Below are positions 1-8,056 of a DNA stretch of 9,180 nucleotides, piece by piece. Within the stretch, counting starts at the first letter, position 1; the number at the start of each line of letters is the position of its first letter. Made by a program: the position numbers and the translations under genes. A model generated the notes under the pieces. The model did not search any database and was not told the origin of the DNA. It saw nothing but the letters and a program-made list of their open reading frames with translations. This DNA comes from Corallococcus sp. CAG:1435 (GTDB taxonomy: Bacteria; Bacillota; Clostridia; Christensenellales; CAG-314), in assembly GCA_000433775.1 (NCBI GenBank), contig HF998482.1:17358-26537 (forward strand). Reading direction: 5' to 3'.

Positions 1-365
1 TCATGCCTTATGTCCACAAGGAAGAAAACATGCCTGAGCATTTTTTCCTTTGCAAGGTAATTTTCCAACAGACTTGCCCACTTGGATTTTTCCTCATCGC
101 TCACCTTGGCAAAACCGTACCCCGGCAAATCGGCAAGCAAAAATTCTTCCTCGGTGTCGCCGTTAATCAGAAAATAGTTGATAAGACGTGTGCGACCGGG
201 AAGTTTTGACGTGCGTGCAAGTTTGCCGTCCTCCGCAAGGAAGTTGATAAAACTGCTTTTTCCCACATTGGACTTGCCTGCAACGGCTATTTGGGGAATA
301 TCGGCAACCAGACACTGACCGTAGGTTGCCGCTCCCTTCACATAACAGGATTTTCGTATTTTCAT
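1..365 (-). CDS. engB: EngB/YsxC-family ribosome-biogenesis GTPase, 5' part only (runs off left edge)
   Basis: EngB (YsxC/YihA) is a small cytoplasmic TRAFAC-class GTPase needed for late 50S subunit assembly. Translating the minus strand from the ATG at 365-363 gives an open frame of 121 codons with no stop before the window edge, out of about 195-200 usual for the family. The start reads [20 protein letters not shown]. The G1/P-loop GKSNVGKSS follows near residues 30-38, a KLPGRTR segment holding the switch-I threonine near residues 53-59, and the G3 motif DLPGYGFAKV near residues 79-88. The last visible residues, FFLVDIRH, match the strand before the G4 motif; G4 (usually TKxD) lies outside the window. 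The ATG overlaps the lon stop codon as ATGA. No strong ribosome-binding site precedes it, so translational coupling to lon is likely. Identity is secure from the three G motifs and the position after lon. Confidence 0.95.
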   Translation of the reverse strand, partial: MKIRKSCYVKGAATYGQCLVADIPQIAVAGKSNVGKSSFINFLAEDGKLARTSKLPGRTRLINYFLINGDTEEEFLLADLPGYGFAKVSDEEKSKWASLLENYLAKEKMLRHVFFLVDIRH

Positions 366-2671
366 TTCACCAAAGCATTGTCGAATACGTCGGAAATGTT
401 TTCCGCAAGCACAAAGGTTATTTGATTTTTGATTTCGGCAGGAATTTCCTCCAAATCTTTTTCGTTGTCCTTGGGAATTATTACTTTGCGTATGCCCACA
501 CGGTAGGCAGCCAAAGCCTTTTCACGTAAACCGCCGATGGGTAGCACTTTGCCACGCAAAGTTATTTCTCCCGTCATTGCAACTTTTCCGCTCACGGGAA
601 TGTTGGAAAATGCCGACATCACCACCGTTGCCATTGTTACGCCTGCGGAAGGTCCGTCCTTGGGAATTGCCCCTTCGGGAACGTGAATGTGTATGTCGGT
701 TTTTTCAAACCGTGATTTGTCTATGCCGTACTTTTCCGCAAGACTTTTTACCAAAGAAATTGCCGTGCGTGCCGATTCCTTCATCACATCGCCGAGATTA
801 CCCGTCAGTTGCACATCGCCTTTGCCGTCAAACAGCGCAGCGTCCACGTTTAAGGTAACTCCGCCAACTCTTGTCCAGGCAAGACCTCTTGCACTGCCGA
901 CAGTGTCGGGAATGATGCCCATTTCATCTTTGAATTTTTCTACGCCGAGGTACTCGTGAAGGTTTTCGGGAGTGATTTCCGCAACGTATTGCGGGTTCTG
1001 CACAAGTTTCAACGCTACTTTTCTGCAAATTGCCGCTATTTCCCTTTCAAGACTACGCACGCCCGATTCGCTTGTGTAACGTTCCACGATTTTTGCAAAC
1101 GTTTCATTGGAAATTTGTATTTTTCCTTCGGGGATTCCGTGCAGAGCCATGTTTTTGCCAAGCAAAAATTTGTTGGCGATTTCCACCTTTTCCACTTCCG
1201 TGTAGCCGGAAAGTTCGATAATTTCCATTCTGTCCAAAAGAGGCGCAGGAATGTCGTCGGTAGCGTTTGCCGTGCAGACAAACAGCACCTTGGACAAATC
1301 GAAGGGAACTTCCAGATAGTGGTCGGTGAAACTGAAATTCTGTTCCGGATCCAATACTTCCAGCATTGCGCTTGCAGGGTCGCCCCTGTTGTCCATGCCC
1401 ATTTTGTCTATTTCGTCCAAAAGCAAAACGGGATTTTTACATTCCGCCTGTCGCATCATGTAAATGATTTTGCCGGGAATTGCCCCCACATAGGTGCGTC
1501 GGTGTCCTCGTATCTCCGCTTCGTCACGCACTCCTCCTAGACTTACACGCAGATACTTTCTGCCCAAAGCACGGGCAATGCTCTTGACGATAGATGTTTT
1601 GCCCACTCCCGGGGGACCTACAAAGCACAAAATGGGTCCGTTCAATTTGCCTGTAAGTTGCATTACGGCAAGAAATTCCACTATTCTGTCTTTGATTTTT
1701 TCCAGACCGTAATGGTCCTCGTCCAGAATAGCACGGGCACGTACCAAATCCTTGTTGTCCGTTGTTTCCTTGTCCCACGGCATATCGCACAGCCAGTCAA
1801 GGTAGTTGCGTATCACCGCCGCATCGGGCGAAGTTGACGACATTTTGTTAAGACGGGAAAGTTCCTTTTCCGCCTTCTTTTGCACCTCTTCGGGCATATG
1901 ACAGTTTTTTATGCGTTGGAGATACTCCTGCTTTTCGTTGGCGTCGTCGCCGAGTTCGGCGGAAATAGCCTTTATCTGCTCACGCAGGTAATATTCCTTT
2001 TGTCCCGCTTCCACCTGTTTGCGCACTCTGTTGGCAATACGCTTTTCCACAGTGGCAAAGTCCAATTCCGTAAGCATATACACGCAAAGTTGTTCCATTC
2101 TTTCGTCCAGATCCGTTTCCTGCAAAATTTGCTGGCGAGGACCAAGTTTGGTTACCACTTCGTTTGCGATAAGGTTGGTGAAAAGCAGATAATCGATATT
2201 TTGCATTTTGGCAAGTTCGCCTATGCCCAACTTGTTTATGCTGCTGTTTATTTCCGCATATTGTCTTGCTACGTCGCATGTTTTTTTGAAAAGAGCCTTT
2301 GTCTTGTTGCCCTCTTCACAATGAAAATCCAACGTGTTGACGTCAACGAAAATAATGCCCGTGGAAAGGCGGAAAGAGGAAATTTTCGCCGCTTCCAATG
2401 TTCGTACGGAAATTATTACCGACTGTTCGTCGTCCTTTTCCACTGCAAGCACTTCGGCAATTACGCCCACGTCGTACACGTCCCCCAATTCCTTAGGGCT
2501 GGTTTGCGTTGCGTCCACCTGGCTTACCATAAAGAATATTCCACCGTTTTCCAACGCAAATTTGACGGCATTGCGTGAAATTGTGCGTGCCACCTCTACT
2601 TTTGCTTTGACGTTGGGAAAGAAGAAGTTTCCCCTCATAGCAAGCAGGGGAAGATTGTTAAAAGTTTTCAA
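362..2671 (-). CDS. lon: ATP-dependent protease Lon (LonA type)
   Basis: Lon is a cytoplasmic homohexameric AAA+ serine protease that unfolds and degrades misfolded and some regulatory proteins. The 769-residue product is within the normal LonA range (about 770-810). Order: N-terminal substrate-binding domain (about 5-200, opening [16 protein letters not shown]), a coiled-coil linker (about 210-290), then the AAA+ module with Walker A GPPGVGKT (352-359), Walker B LLLDEID (416-422), sensor-1 Asn in TAN (469) and sensor-2 Arg in SGVRSLER (539). The C-terminal protease domain has catalytic Ser675 in PKDGPSAG and Lys718 in GGLREK, the Ser-Lys dyad. I chose the TTG at 2671-2669 because a GAGAGGTG Shine-Dalgarno ends four bases before it and LonA homology starts right after it. 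A longer frame from a TTG at 2692 would begin inside a hairpin loop and has no ribosome-binding site. The gene has its own promoter and overlaps engB. All catalytic residues are present. Confidence 0.97.
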   Translation of the reverse strand: MKTFNNLPLLAMRGNFFFPNVKAKVEVARTISRNAVKFALENGGIFFMVSQVDATQTSPKELGDVYDVGVIAEVLAVEKDDEQSVIISVRTLEAAKISSFRLSTGIIFVDVNTLDFHCEEGNKTKALFKKTCDVARQYAEINSSINKLGIGELAKMQNIDYLLFTNLIANEVVTKLGPRQQILQETDLDERMEQLCVYMLTELDFATVEKRIANRVRKQVEAGQKEYYLREQIKAISAELGDDANEKQEYLQRIKNCHMPEEVQKKAEKELSRLNKMSSTSPDAAVIRNYLDWLCDMPWDKETTDNKDLVRARAILDEDHYGLEKIKDRIVEFLAVMQLTGKLNGPILCFVGPPGVGKTSIVKSIARALGRKYLRVSLGGVRDEAEIRGHRRTYVGAIPGKIIYMMRQAECKNPVLLLDEIDKMGMDNRGDPASAMLEVLDPEQNFSFTDHYLEVPFDLSKVLFVCTANATDDIPAPLLDRMEIIELSGYTEVEKVEIANKFLLGKNMALHGIPEGKIQISNETFAKIVERYTSESGVRSLEREIAAICRKVALKLVQNPQYVAEITPENLHEYLGVEKFKDEMGIIPDTVGSARGLAWTRVGGVTLNVDAALFDGKGDVQLTGNLGDVMKESARTAISLVKSLAEKYGIDKSRFEKTDIHIHVPEGAIPKDGPSAGVTMATVVMSAFSNIPVSGKVAMTGEITLRGKVLPIGGLREKALAAYRVGIRKVIIPKDNEKDLEEIPAEIKNQITFVLAENISDVFDNALVK

Positions 2672-2675
2672 TATA

Positions 2676-2683
2676 CACCTCTC
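2676..2683 (-). promoter_or_regulatory. Shine-Dalgarno that fixes the lon start
   Basis: Read on the minus strand the bases are GAGAGGTG, followed by TATA and then TTG. This spacing supports the non-ATG start at 2671 over the upstream in-frame TTG at 2692. Confidence 0.75.
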
Positions 2684-2685
2684 TA

Positions 2686-2701
2686 ACGGCAAAAATGCCG
2701 T
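2686..2701 (-). repeat. Perfect 6-bp inverted repeat in the lon leader
   Basis: ACGGCA and TGCCGT flank a four-base T loop (minus-strand reading) and lie three bases upstream of the lon Shine-Dalgarno. The hairpin falls within the inferred 5' untranslated leader, about 25 to 40 bases downstream of the predicted transcription start. It has no T tract after it, so it is not a terminator. It could be a leader hairpin that modulates lon translation or mRNA stability, or a DNA operator. It does not match the CIRCE or CtsR consensus. Confidence 0.6.
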
Positions 2702-2733
2702 GCTCCAACTTTAGTTTGTATTTATTAAGCAAT

Positions 2734-2762
2734 ATTATAAACGAAAAATCCTGCGATTGCAA
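2734..2762 (-). promoter_or_regulatory. Sigma-A-type promoter for lon-engB
   Basis: On the minus strand TTGCAA (2762-2757) is followed after exactly 17 bases by a consensus TATAAT (2739-2734). The predicted start lies near 2727, giving a leader of about 55 bases before the TTG start. It sits just downstream of the clpX terminator, so lon-engB can be transcribed separately from tig-clpP-clpX. The -35 hexamer overlaps the end of the terminator T tract. Confidence 0.8.
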
Positions 2763-2794
2763 CAAAAACACCCCATCAAAAAATGACGGGGCGT
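2761..2794 (-). terminator. Intrinsic terminator of tig-clpP-clpX
   Basis: An 11-bp stem (arms 2784-2794 and 2768-2778) closes a five-base T loop and is followed on the minus strand by TTTTGTT. Two pairs are G-U when read on the minus strand and would be A-C mismatches on the plus strand, so the hairpin belongs to minus-strand RNA. It begins 15 bases past the clpX stop. Confidence 0.88.
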
Positions 2795-2809
2795 TTGTAG
2801 CGTGTCAAA

Positions 2810-4030
2810 TCAGCCTGCACGCTTGATAATTTGCGGTTTTGCAACTCCCTCGACGCATCCACGGCTTACCTTTATTTTTGCAACGTCGCCTATGGAAGGT
2901 ACTTCGTACATGCAATCCAGCATCATGTTTTCAATAACCGACCGCAAACCTCTTGCACCTGTTTTGAGGCGTATGGATTTTTCCGCAACGGCTTTGATGG
3001 CGTCGTCATCGAAAACAAGTTCGATGTTGTCCATCTTGAACAGTTTTTGATACTGTTTGATGAGGGAATTTTTGGGTTCGGTGAGAATCTTTATCAATGC
3101 CGTTTCGTCCAACGGCGACAAACCCACCGTTATCGGTAAACGACCGACAAATTCCGGTATCAGACCGTACTTGATGAAGTCCTGCGGTTGCAGATTTTTC
3201 ACAAGTTGAGCATAGTCTATTTCTTCGGTACTCTTTATTTTGTTACCGAATCCCAAACCTGCGCCCTGCTGACGTTTTTCGGCTATTTTGTCCAGTCCGA
3301 CAAATGCCCCGCCGCAAATAAACAGAATGTTTGTGGTGTCTATCGCAATGTTTTCCGCCTGCGGATGCTTTCTGCCCCCTTGCGGAGGTACGTTGGCAAC
3401 GGTGCTTTCGATAATTTTCAGCAAAGCCTGTTGCACGCCTTCGCCGGAAACATCTCTTGTGATGGACACGTTTTCCGTTTTTTTGGCAATTTTGTCTATT
3501 TCGTCAATGTAAATAATGCCTTTTTCCGCTTTTTTAATGTCGTAATCGGCAGCCTGAATAAGTTTGAGCAAAATGTTTTCCACGTCTTCGCCCACGTAGC
3601 CCGCTTCCGTAAGTGTAGTAGCGTCGGCAACGGCAAAAGGTACGTCCAGAATTTTTGCCAAAGTCTTTGCAAGCAGTGTTTTACCGCAACCGGTAGGTCC
3701 GAGCATCAGAATGTTGCTCTTTTCCAACTCCACGTCATCGTCCGTTTTGGCGTACAAAACACGTTTGTAATGGTTGTACACCGCCACAGACAACGTTTTT
3801 TTGGCGGTTTCCTGTCCCACAACGTACTTATCCAGTTCGCTTTTGATTTCTTCCGGTTTAAGCAATCTTACGTGAGCGTCTTCCGACATATCGGCAAGAC
3901 TTTCACCGTGAATAATTGCCGAACAGGTTTCCACGCACTCGTCGCAAATGCACACGCCGCTTGGTCCTGCAAGCAACTTTCTCACCTTATCTTCGCTTTT
4001 ACCGCAAAAAGAACAATGTTGTTGCGTCAT
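2810..4030 (-). CDS. clpX: ATP-dependent Clp protease ATP-binding subunit ClpX
   Basis: ClpX is the AAA+ unfoldase that recognises substrates, threads them through its hexamer pore and feeds them to ClpP. The 406-residue length is normal. The N-terminal zinc-binding domain carries Cys6, Cys9, Cys29 and Cys32 (CSFC...CDEC). The AAA+ part has Walker A GPTGCGKT (111-118), pore loop GYVG (144-147), Walker B IIYIDEID (172-179), an RKH loop (220-222), the arginine-finger region EFVGRLP (Arg297) and sensor-2 GAR (Arg360). The ClpP-docking loop reads LGF at 259-261 where IGF is the textbook form; this is a conservative change. The ATG at 4030 follows AAGGAG with five bases between, in an 11-base gap after the clpP stop, so clpP and clpX are co-transcribed. 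An intrinsic terminator follows. ClpXP is the protease reported to degrade RqcH-made alanine tails in B. subtilis, relevant here because rqcH lies across the divergent promoter. Confidence 0.97.
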   Translation of the reverse strand: MTQQHCSFCGKSEDKVRKLLAGPSGVCICDECVETCSAIIHGESLADMSEDAHVRLLKPEEIKSELDKYVVGQETAKKTLSVAVYNHYKRVLYAKTDDDVELEKSNILMLGPTGCGKTLLAKTLAKILDVPFAVADATTLTEAGYVGEDVENILLKLIQAADYDIKKAEKGIIYIDEIDKIAKKTENVSITRDVSGEGVQQALLKIIESTVANVPPQGGRKHPQAENIAIDTTNILFICGGAFVGLDKIAEKRQQGAGLGFGNKIKSTEEIDYAQLVKNLQPQDFIKYGLIPEFVGRLPITVGLSPLDETALIKILTEPKNSLIKQYQKLFKMDNIELVFDDDAIKAVAEKSIRLKTGARGLRSVIENMMLDCMYEVPSIGDVAKIKVSRGCVEGVAKPQIIKRAG

Positions 4031-4041
4031 TTTTTCTCCTT

Positions 4042-4623
4042 TTATTTTCTGGAATAGAACACCTCGTCAACAATTCCGTAGGTCTTCGCTTCCTCGGCGG
4101 AAAGGTAGTTGTCCCTGTCGGTGTCCTTTTCCACCTCTTCCACCTTTTTGCCGACGTTTTCGGCAAGTATCGCATTGAGTTTACGCTTCATTTTGAGCAA
4201 CTGACGTGTGTGAATTTCCACGTCGCTTGCCTGTCCCTGCGAACCGCCCAATACCTGATGAATCATAATTTCGCTGTTTGGCAAAGCGTACCGCTTGCCC
4301 TTTGTGCCGCTGGAAAGCAAAAACGCTCCCATGGAAGCCGCCATTCCTATGCATATAGTGGAAACGTCGCAACGAATGTACTTCATTGTGTCGTAAATGG
4401 CAAGTCCGGCAGTAACGCTTCCGCCCGGGGTGTTGATGTACAGCGAAATGTCCTTTGTCGGGTCTTTGGATTCCAGATAAATCAACTGCGCCACCACAAG
4501 GTTGGCTACGTCATCGGTAATTTCCCCCGACAAAAACACTACTCTGTCTTCCAACAGACGGGAATAGATGTCAAAACTTCTTTCACCGTTGTCGGTGCGG
4601 TCTACAACCATTGGTATTAACAC
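4042..4623 (-). CDS. clpP: ATP-dependent Clp protease proteolytic subunit ClpP
   Basis: ClpP forms a two-ring tetradecamer whose internal chamber cleaves polypeptides delivered by ClpX or other Clp ATPases. The 193-residue protein matches the family length. The catalytic triad is intact: Ser97 in GMAASMGAF, His122 in MIHQVLGG and Asp171 in the [13 protein letters not shown] segment. The N-terminal stretch [20 protein letters not shown] is the usual axial-loop region, with no long propeptide. The start is GTG at 4623-4621, supported by a strong CAGGAGGT seven bases upstream; an in-frame ATG four codons in has no such site. The gene lies 38 bases after tig and 11 bases before clpX, in one unit with both. 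The tig-clpP-clpX order is common in bacteria. Nothing is missing or unusual. Confidence 0.97.
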   Translation of the reverse strand: MLIPMVVDRTDNGERSFDIYSRLLEDRVVFLSGEITDDVANLVVAQLIYLESKDPTKDISLYINTPGGSVTAGLAIYDTMKYIRCDVSTICIGMAASMGAFLLSSGTKGKRYALPNSEIMIHQVLGGSQGQASDVEIHTRQLLKMKRKLNAILAENVGKKVEEVEKDTDRDNYLSAEEAKTYGIVDEVFYSRK

Positions 4624-4661
4624 TTTTTTACCTCCTGAACGGTTTGAATGCTGACGGAAAA

Positions 4662-5954
4662 TCAGGCAATTGTGTTTTCCTTCTTCAACAGGTCAAGCAA
4701 TTCTTCCGTTATTACCTGATTTTCAAAGTAGTAGCGTTCCTGCGGTTGCAAACCCGCTTTAAATTCCGCAAAGTCCTTGCCGACGTTTTGAGCATATTCC
4801 TTGATTTTGGCGTCAACTTTCTTTGCGGTGGCTTTGATTTTTTCCGCCTTTACTATTTCTTCGAAAACAAGACGTGTGCGCACAGCTTTTTCCGCACGTT
4901 CCGTGTAGTTGGCACGCAACGTTTCCATTGTGGAATTGGTGTACTTGAAGTAATTTTCAAGATTAAGTCCCTGATAGGCAAGTTGATACTTGAAGTCTTC
5001 CACGTATTCGTCCACCTGCTCGTCTATCATTGCTACGGGAATTTCCATTGTGGCGTTTGCCACCACCTTTTCCACAAGGTTGGATTGGTCCTTGTCCGAC
5101 GCTACCTTGTCGTTTTTAGCCTGCAAAGTGCTTCTGATGTCCTTTTTGAATTCTTCCAATGTGGAAAATTCGCTTGCGTCCTTGGCAAATTCGTCGTCAA
5201 GTTCCGGCAACTGCTTCACTGTGATGCTGTTTACCGTGCAGGTGAAAACGGCAGCCTTGCCTTTCAGATCCTCGGCGTGATAGTCTTCGGGGAAAGTAAC
5301 GTTGATGTCCTTTGTTTCGCCGATGTTCATGCCCACAAGTTGATCTTCGAAACCTTCGATGAATGTGTGCGAACCGATGACAAGCGTCTGCTTTTGCGCC
5401 GTGCCGCCTTCGAAAGCCACTCCGTCCACCTTGCCGCTGTAATCGAGGTTGATTTCATCCCCCTGCTGAACGGGACGGTCGGTAACTTCGATGTAACGGG
5501 CGTTGCGTTCACGCAGTCTTTCAAGTTCCGCATCCACATCGGCGTCGGTAACAACTTCCGGTTGCGTCTTTTCAATGGTAAGTCCCTTGTATTCGCCCAA
5601 AGTAACCACGGGACGAACGGTAACTACCACTGCAAAGGTAACGCCTTTGTCATCTATCTTTACAGACTTTTCGTCAATCTCAGGACGTGCAACGGGTTGC
5701 ACCTTACTATTCTTATCCAAAAATTCCGTGTAATATTCTTGTGCGGCAAGATAAAGAGCGTCCTCGAAGAAAAGACCTTTGCCGTATCTGTTTTCCAAAA
5801 CGTGCTTGGGAACATGTCCTTTGCGGAAACCGGGCACATTGTACTTGCCCTTGTTTTGCTCATACGCCTTCACGTCAAAAGCGTTCCATTCAGTCGCATC
5901 CATTTTGAAAGTAACGGTAAGCGTGTTTACTTCTCTTTTTTGTGTGTATTTCAT
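4662..5954 (-). CDS. tig: Trigger factor (ribosome-associated chaperone and prolyl isomerase)
   Basis: Trigger factor binds the ribosome near protein L23 and shields nascent chains; its middle domain is a peptidyl-prolyl cis-trans isomerase. The 430-residue length is normal. The N-terminal ribosome-binding domain (about 1-115) carries the signature loop GFRKGHVP at 42-49. The FKBP-type domain spans about 163-246 ([20 protein letters not shown] through VFTCTV). The all-helical C-terminal chaperone domain fills about 250-430. The ATG at 5954 is preceded by GGAGG with a six-base spacer. It is the first gene of a tig-clpP-clpX unit with a clear promoter about 70 bases upstream. The TGA stop lies 38 bases before clpP. 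Another ATG at 5970 is out of frame and has no ribosome-binding site. Confidence 0.97.
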   Translation of the reverse strand: MKYTQKREVNTLTVTFKMDATEWNAFDVKAYEQNKGKYNVPGFRKGHVPKHVLENRYGKGLFFEDALYLAAQEYYTEFLDKNSKVQPVARPEIDEKSVKIDDKGVTFAVVVTVRPVVTLGEYKGLTIEKTQPEVVTDADVDAELERLRERNARYIEVTDRPVQQGDEINLDYSGKVDGVAFEGGTAQKQTLVIGSHTFIEGFEDQLVGMNIGETKDINVTFPEDYHAEDLKGKAAVFTCTVNSITVKQLPELDDEFAKDASEFSTLEEFKKDIRSTLQAKNDKVASDKDQSNLVEKVVANATMEIPVAMIDEQVDEYVEDFKYQLAYQGLNLENYFKYTNSTMETLRANYTERAEKAVRTRLVFEEIVKAEKIKATAKKVDAKIKEYAQNVGKDFAEFKAGLQPQERYYFENQVITEELLDLLKKENTIA

Positions 5955-5988
5955 TTTTATCCTCCGACATTTTTTTGCAATTAGTGTA

Positions 5989-6010
5989 TTGCCTCTGAAG
6001 AGTTAGGCAA
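5989..6010 (-). repeat. Inverted repeat in the tig leader
   Basis: TTGCCT at one end and AGGCAA at the other are exact reverse complements separated by ten bases. The interior can also pair CTC with GAG around a TTCA loop. The element lies within the inferred tig mRNA leader, between the promoter and the ribosome-binding site, with no T tract after it. It may be a leader hairpin or a protein-binding site. Confidence 0.5.
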
Positions 6011-6026
6011 CTTTTTTCAGCAAGTA

Positions 6027-6055
6027 ATTATATCATACAGATAAAAATAAAGCAA
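6027..6055 (-). promoter_or_regulatory. Sigma-A-type promoter for tig-clpP-clpX
   Basis: On the minus strand TTGCTT (6055-6050) and TATAAT (6032-6027) are separated by 17 bases. A TG one base before the -10 gives an extended -10 element (TGATATAAT). The predicted start is near 6020, giving a leader of about 65 bases. Confidence 0.8.
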
Positions 6056-6117
6056 TCGTTTGCAGTCACATTGTTTCGTTGCTAATTGTTGCAAATTACC
6101 TGTCAAAAGTAAAATTA

Positions 6118-6186
6118 GTAACGGCAAACTTTGCGTTGTTAATGCGATGCAATATGCAGTAACAAAACAGGCAGGTAACGGCAAAC
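6118..6186. repeat. Pair of exact 12-bp direct repeats between divergent promoters
   Basis: GTAACGGCAAAC occurs at 6118-6129 and again at 6175-6186, 57 bases apart start to start. Both copies lie between the tig and rqcH promoters and could bind a regulator acting on either. The function is unknown. Confidence 0.5.
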
Positions 6187-6239
6187 GGGCAGGAATGAAT
6201 ATCAAACAACAGACATTCTCGGCACATTGCACTTTTTTC

Positions 6240-6268
6240 TTGCCTGTAACGCCTGCACGATGTATAAT
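6240..6268 (+). promoter_or_regulatory. Sigma-A-type promoter for rqcH
   Basis: TTGCCT (6240-6245), a 17-base spacer, then consensus TATAAT (6263-6268). The predicted start near 6275 gives a leader of about 50 bases. The leader holds a short TGCC/GGCA hairpin (6277-6289) and a tandem GTTGCAAA repeat. Confidence 0.8.
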
Positions 6269-6294
6269 GGTAGTACTGCCGTCATGGCAAATAG

Positions 6295-6310
6295 GTTGCA
6301 AAGTTGCAAA
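6295..6310 (+). repeat. Tandem GTTGCAAA duplication next to the rqcH ribosome-binding site
   Basis: GTTGCAAA is repeated back to back at 6295-6302 and 6303-6310, ending four bases before AAGGAG. A third copy lies at 6088-6095 in the same intergenic region. It may be an operator or a leader element, or chance duplication. Confidence 0.45.
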
Positions 6311-6324
6311 TTTTAAGGAGTTTT

Positions 6325-8025
6325 ATGGCATACGACGCTTTGAGTCTTTCTTTGCTGTGCGAAGAAATGAACGACATTCTCACCGGCGGAAAAATCACCA
6401 AAATTTATCAGCCCGAAAGGGACGAGATTGTGTTGTTTGTTTTCAATAAACAAACTCACAAACTTATTTTGTCGGCAAACGCAAGCGTAAACAGAATACA
6501 CATTACGGAAATGCCCACCGACAACCCAAAAACTGCGCCCGCCTTTTGCATGCTTTTGCGGAAGCACCTGACAAACGCCACCATCACAGGCATTACACAA
6601 ATGCCCTACGAGCGAGTATTGGATTTTTCGCTGGAAGGAAGCGACGACCTCGGCTACCGCAACAAAATGCACCTTATTTTCGAACTTACGGGTAAAACTT
6701 CCAACACGGTACTTACAGACGGCGACTACGTTATTTTGGACAGCATAAAGCACCTGCCTCAGACATTGGAAAGTACCCGTGTCATTCTTGCGGGGGCAAA
6801 GTACACCTTTTTCCCTCCGCAAAACAAACTGCAACCCTTTGACATACCAAGAATACGGGAATTTTTGTCAAAGTGTGCAACTCCCCTAAGAAAAAGCCTC
6901 ACGGAAAATCTGCTTGGAGTGTCGCAGACAACCGTCAACGAAGTTTTGTGGGGATTGGACGAAAACGATCACACCATCGTCAACAACGAAAAAGTTATTC
7001 AGGGACTGATGCGTTACAAGCATGGTTTGGAAAACAAACAGCCTAACGTCGTGTTTCAAAAAGGCGTGCCTGTGGAAGTTTGCCCTTTCAACTATCTTTC
7101 CAAAAAAGGCGAGAAGGTTTTTTACCCGACGCTTAACAAGGCGCACGACAGTTTCTACTTCCTGACGGACAAGGTGCAACGTTTCAACGACAAGGCAAAA
7201 TCCATCACCACCGTTGTTAAAAATGCCGTATCACGCACGGAAAAGAAACTTGCCATACAACGCCAAAGCGTGTTGGAAGCGCAAAACAGAGAAATGTACA
7301 AACAGTACGGCGATTTGATACTGTCCAATCTGTGGCAGATAAAACAAGGGCAGACGGTCTTTTCCTGCCAAAACTACTACGACGGAAGCACTGCGGAAAT
7401 TGCCCTTGATGCTACGCTAACGCCACAGCAAAATGCGCAGGCATACTACAAAAAGTACCGCAAACTTAAATCTTCCGCACAACACAACCAGGTTCTCGTG
7501 CAGGAAAACGAAAAAATGTTGGACTATCTGCTGACGATAAGGCAAAATTTACGCTACTGCACCGAAACGGAAGATTTGCAGGAAATACGGTCGGAACTTG
7601 TTTCGCTCGGACTGATAAAGGAAAACACGTCAAAGAAACAAAAGGAATTGCACGTAAAGCCTTTGAAGTACAACGTGCACGGTTTTTGCGTGTACGTAGG
7701 CAAAAACAACGTACAAAACAACCACGTAACATTCAAAATTGCAAAAAACGACGACATCTGGCTACACACGCAAAAGATACACTCTTCCCACGTGATAATA
7801 GTAGCGGAAGGCAAAAACGTTCCTGACGAGGTAATTGTAGGAGCGGCAGAAATCTGCGCATTCTTTTCCCAAGTGTCTGAAGGAAGCAAAATTCCCGTAG
7901 ACTACACGCAAAGGCAAAACGTCAAAAAACCGCCACACTCTCCTCTCGGGTTTGTTGTGTACAACACTTACAACACGTTGTTGGTAAATCCCAACCGCCA
8001 CACGGAATGGCTTGAACAACAGTAA
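6325..8025 (+). CDS. rqcH: RqcH/NFACT family ribosome quality-control factor (Rqc2 homologue; also named FbpA)
   Basis: RqcH binds 50S subunits that still carry peptidyl-tRNA after ribosome splitting, recruits alanyl-tRNA and drives mRNA-independent addition of C-terminal alanine tails. Relatives are often annotated as fibronectin-binding protein. The 566-residue product begins MAYDALSLSLLCEEMNDILT, a typical NFACT-N opening, with GGKITKIYQPERDEI at 21-35. A helix-hairpin-helix-like part follows (about 173-230), then a charged coiled-coil segment (about 285-430). The C-terminal NFACT-R domain has DIWLHTQKIHSSHVI (477-491), PDEVIVGAAEICAFFSQ and SKIPVDYTQRQNVKKP. At the family's Asp-Arg site the sequence is Glu96-Arg97, apparently a conservative replacement. 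The start is the ATG at 6325 with AAGGAG four bases upstream; a TTG at 6304 lacks a ribosome-binding site. The gene is transcribed divergently from tig-clpP-clpX and has no close terminator. No signal peptide is visible, so it is cytoplasmic. Confidence 0.93.
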   Translation: MAYDALSLSLLCEEMNDILTGGKITKIYQPERDEIVLFVFNKQTHKLILSANASVNRIHITEMPTDNPKTAPAFCMLLRKHLTNATITGITQMPYERVLDFSLEGSDDLGYRNKMHLIFELTGKTSNTVLTDGDYVILDSIKHLPQTLESTRVILAGAKYTFFPPQNKLQPFDIPRIREFLSKCATPLRKSLTENLLGVSQTTVNEVLWGLDENDHTIVNNEKVIQGLMRYKHGLENKQPNVVFQKGVPVEVCPFNYLSKKGEKVFYPTLNKAHDSFYFLTDKVQRFNDKAKSITTVVKNAVSRTEKKLAIQRQSVLEAQNREMYKQYGDLILSNLWQIKQGQTVFSCQNYYDGSTAEIALDATLTPQQNAQAYYKKYRKLKSSAQHNQVLVQENEKMLDYLLTIRQNLRYCTETEDLQEIRSELVSLGLIKENTSKKQKELHVKPLKYNVHGFCVYVGKNNVQNNHVTFKIAKNDDIWLHTQKIHSSHVIIVAEGKNVPDEVIVGAAEICAFFSQVSEGSKIPVDYTQRQNVKKPPHSPLGFVVYNTYNTLLVNPNRHTEWLEQQ

Positions 8026-8056
8026 CTGCAACGTCAAGCAACTTTTGGTATAAAGT

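Larger units (their letters stand above)
5955..6324. promoter_or_regulatory. Divergent control region between tig and rqcH
   Basis: These 370 bases hold no credible gene. They contain the tig promoter and leader (about 5955-6055) and the rqcH promoter and leader (6240-6324). About 184 bases lie between the promoters, with a 12-bp exact direct repeat and several copies of GTTGCAAA. I found no CIRCE site, no paired CtsR heptads and no tRNA. The short overlapping reading frames here have no ribosome-binding site and resemble no family I recognise. Confidence 0.7.

Noticed and set aside
956..2578. Long plus-strand open frames opposite lon (also opposite clpX, clpP and tig)
   Set aside because: They are shadows of the biased codon use of the minus-strand genes, with no family motif and no suitable ribosome-binding site.
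2672..2692. Longer lon frame from a TTG at 2692 adding seven residues
   Set aside because: That TTG falls inside the loop of the leader hairpin and has no ribosome-binding site; the TTG at 2671 has a well-spaced GAGAGGTG.
5893..5970. 26-codon frame from the ATG at 5970 overlapping the tig ribosome-binding site
   Set aside because: No ribosome-binding site of its own; the ATG lies just upstream of the tig Shine-Dalgarno, probably by chance.
6304..6324. Longer rqcH frame from a TTG at 6304
   Set aside because: No ribosome-binding site before it; the ATG at 6325 has AAGGAG and matches the family start.
5955..6324. Possible CIRCE (HrcA) or CtsR operators near the chaperone and protease genes
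   Set aside because: Neither TTAGCACTC/GAGTGCTAA nor a tandem GTCAAA heptad pair is present; one lone GTCAAA near 6102 is not enough.
6017..6449. Open frames of about 90 to 130 codons in and across the tig-rqcH control region
   Set aside because: They run over clear promoters or into rqcH out of frame, and show no recognisable protein features.
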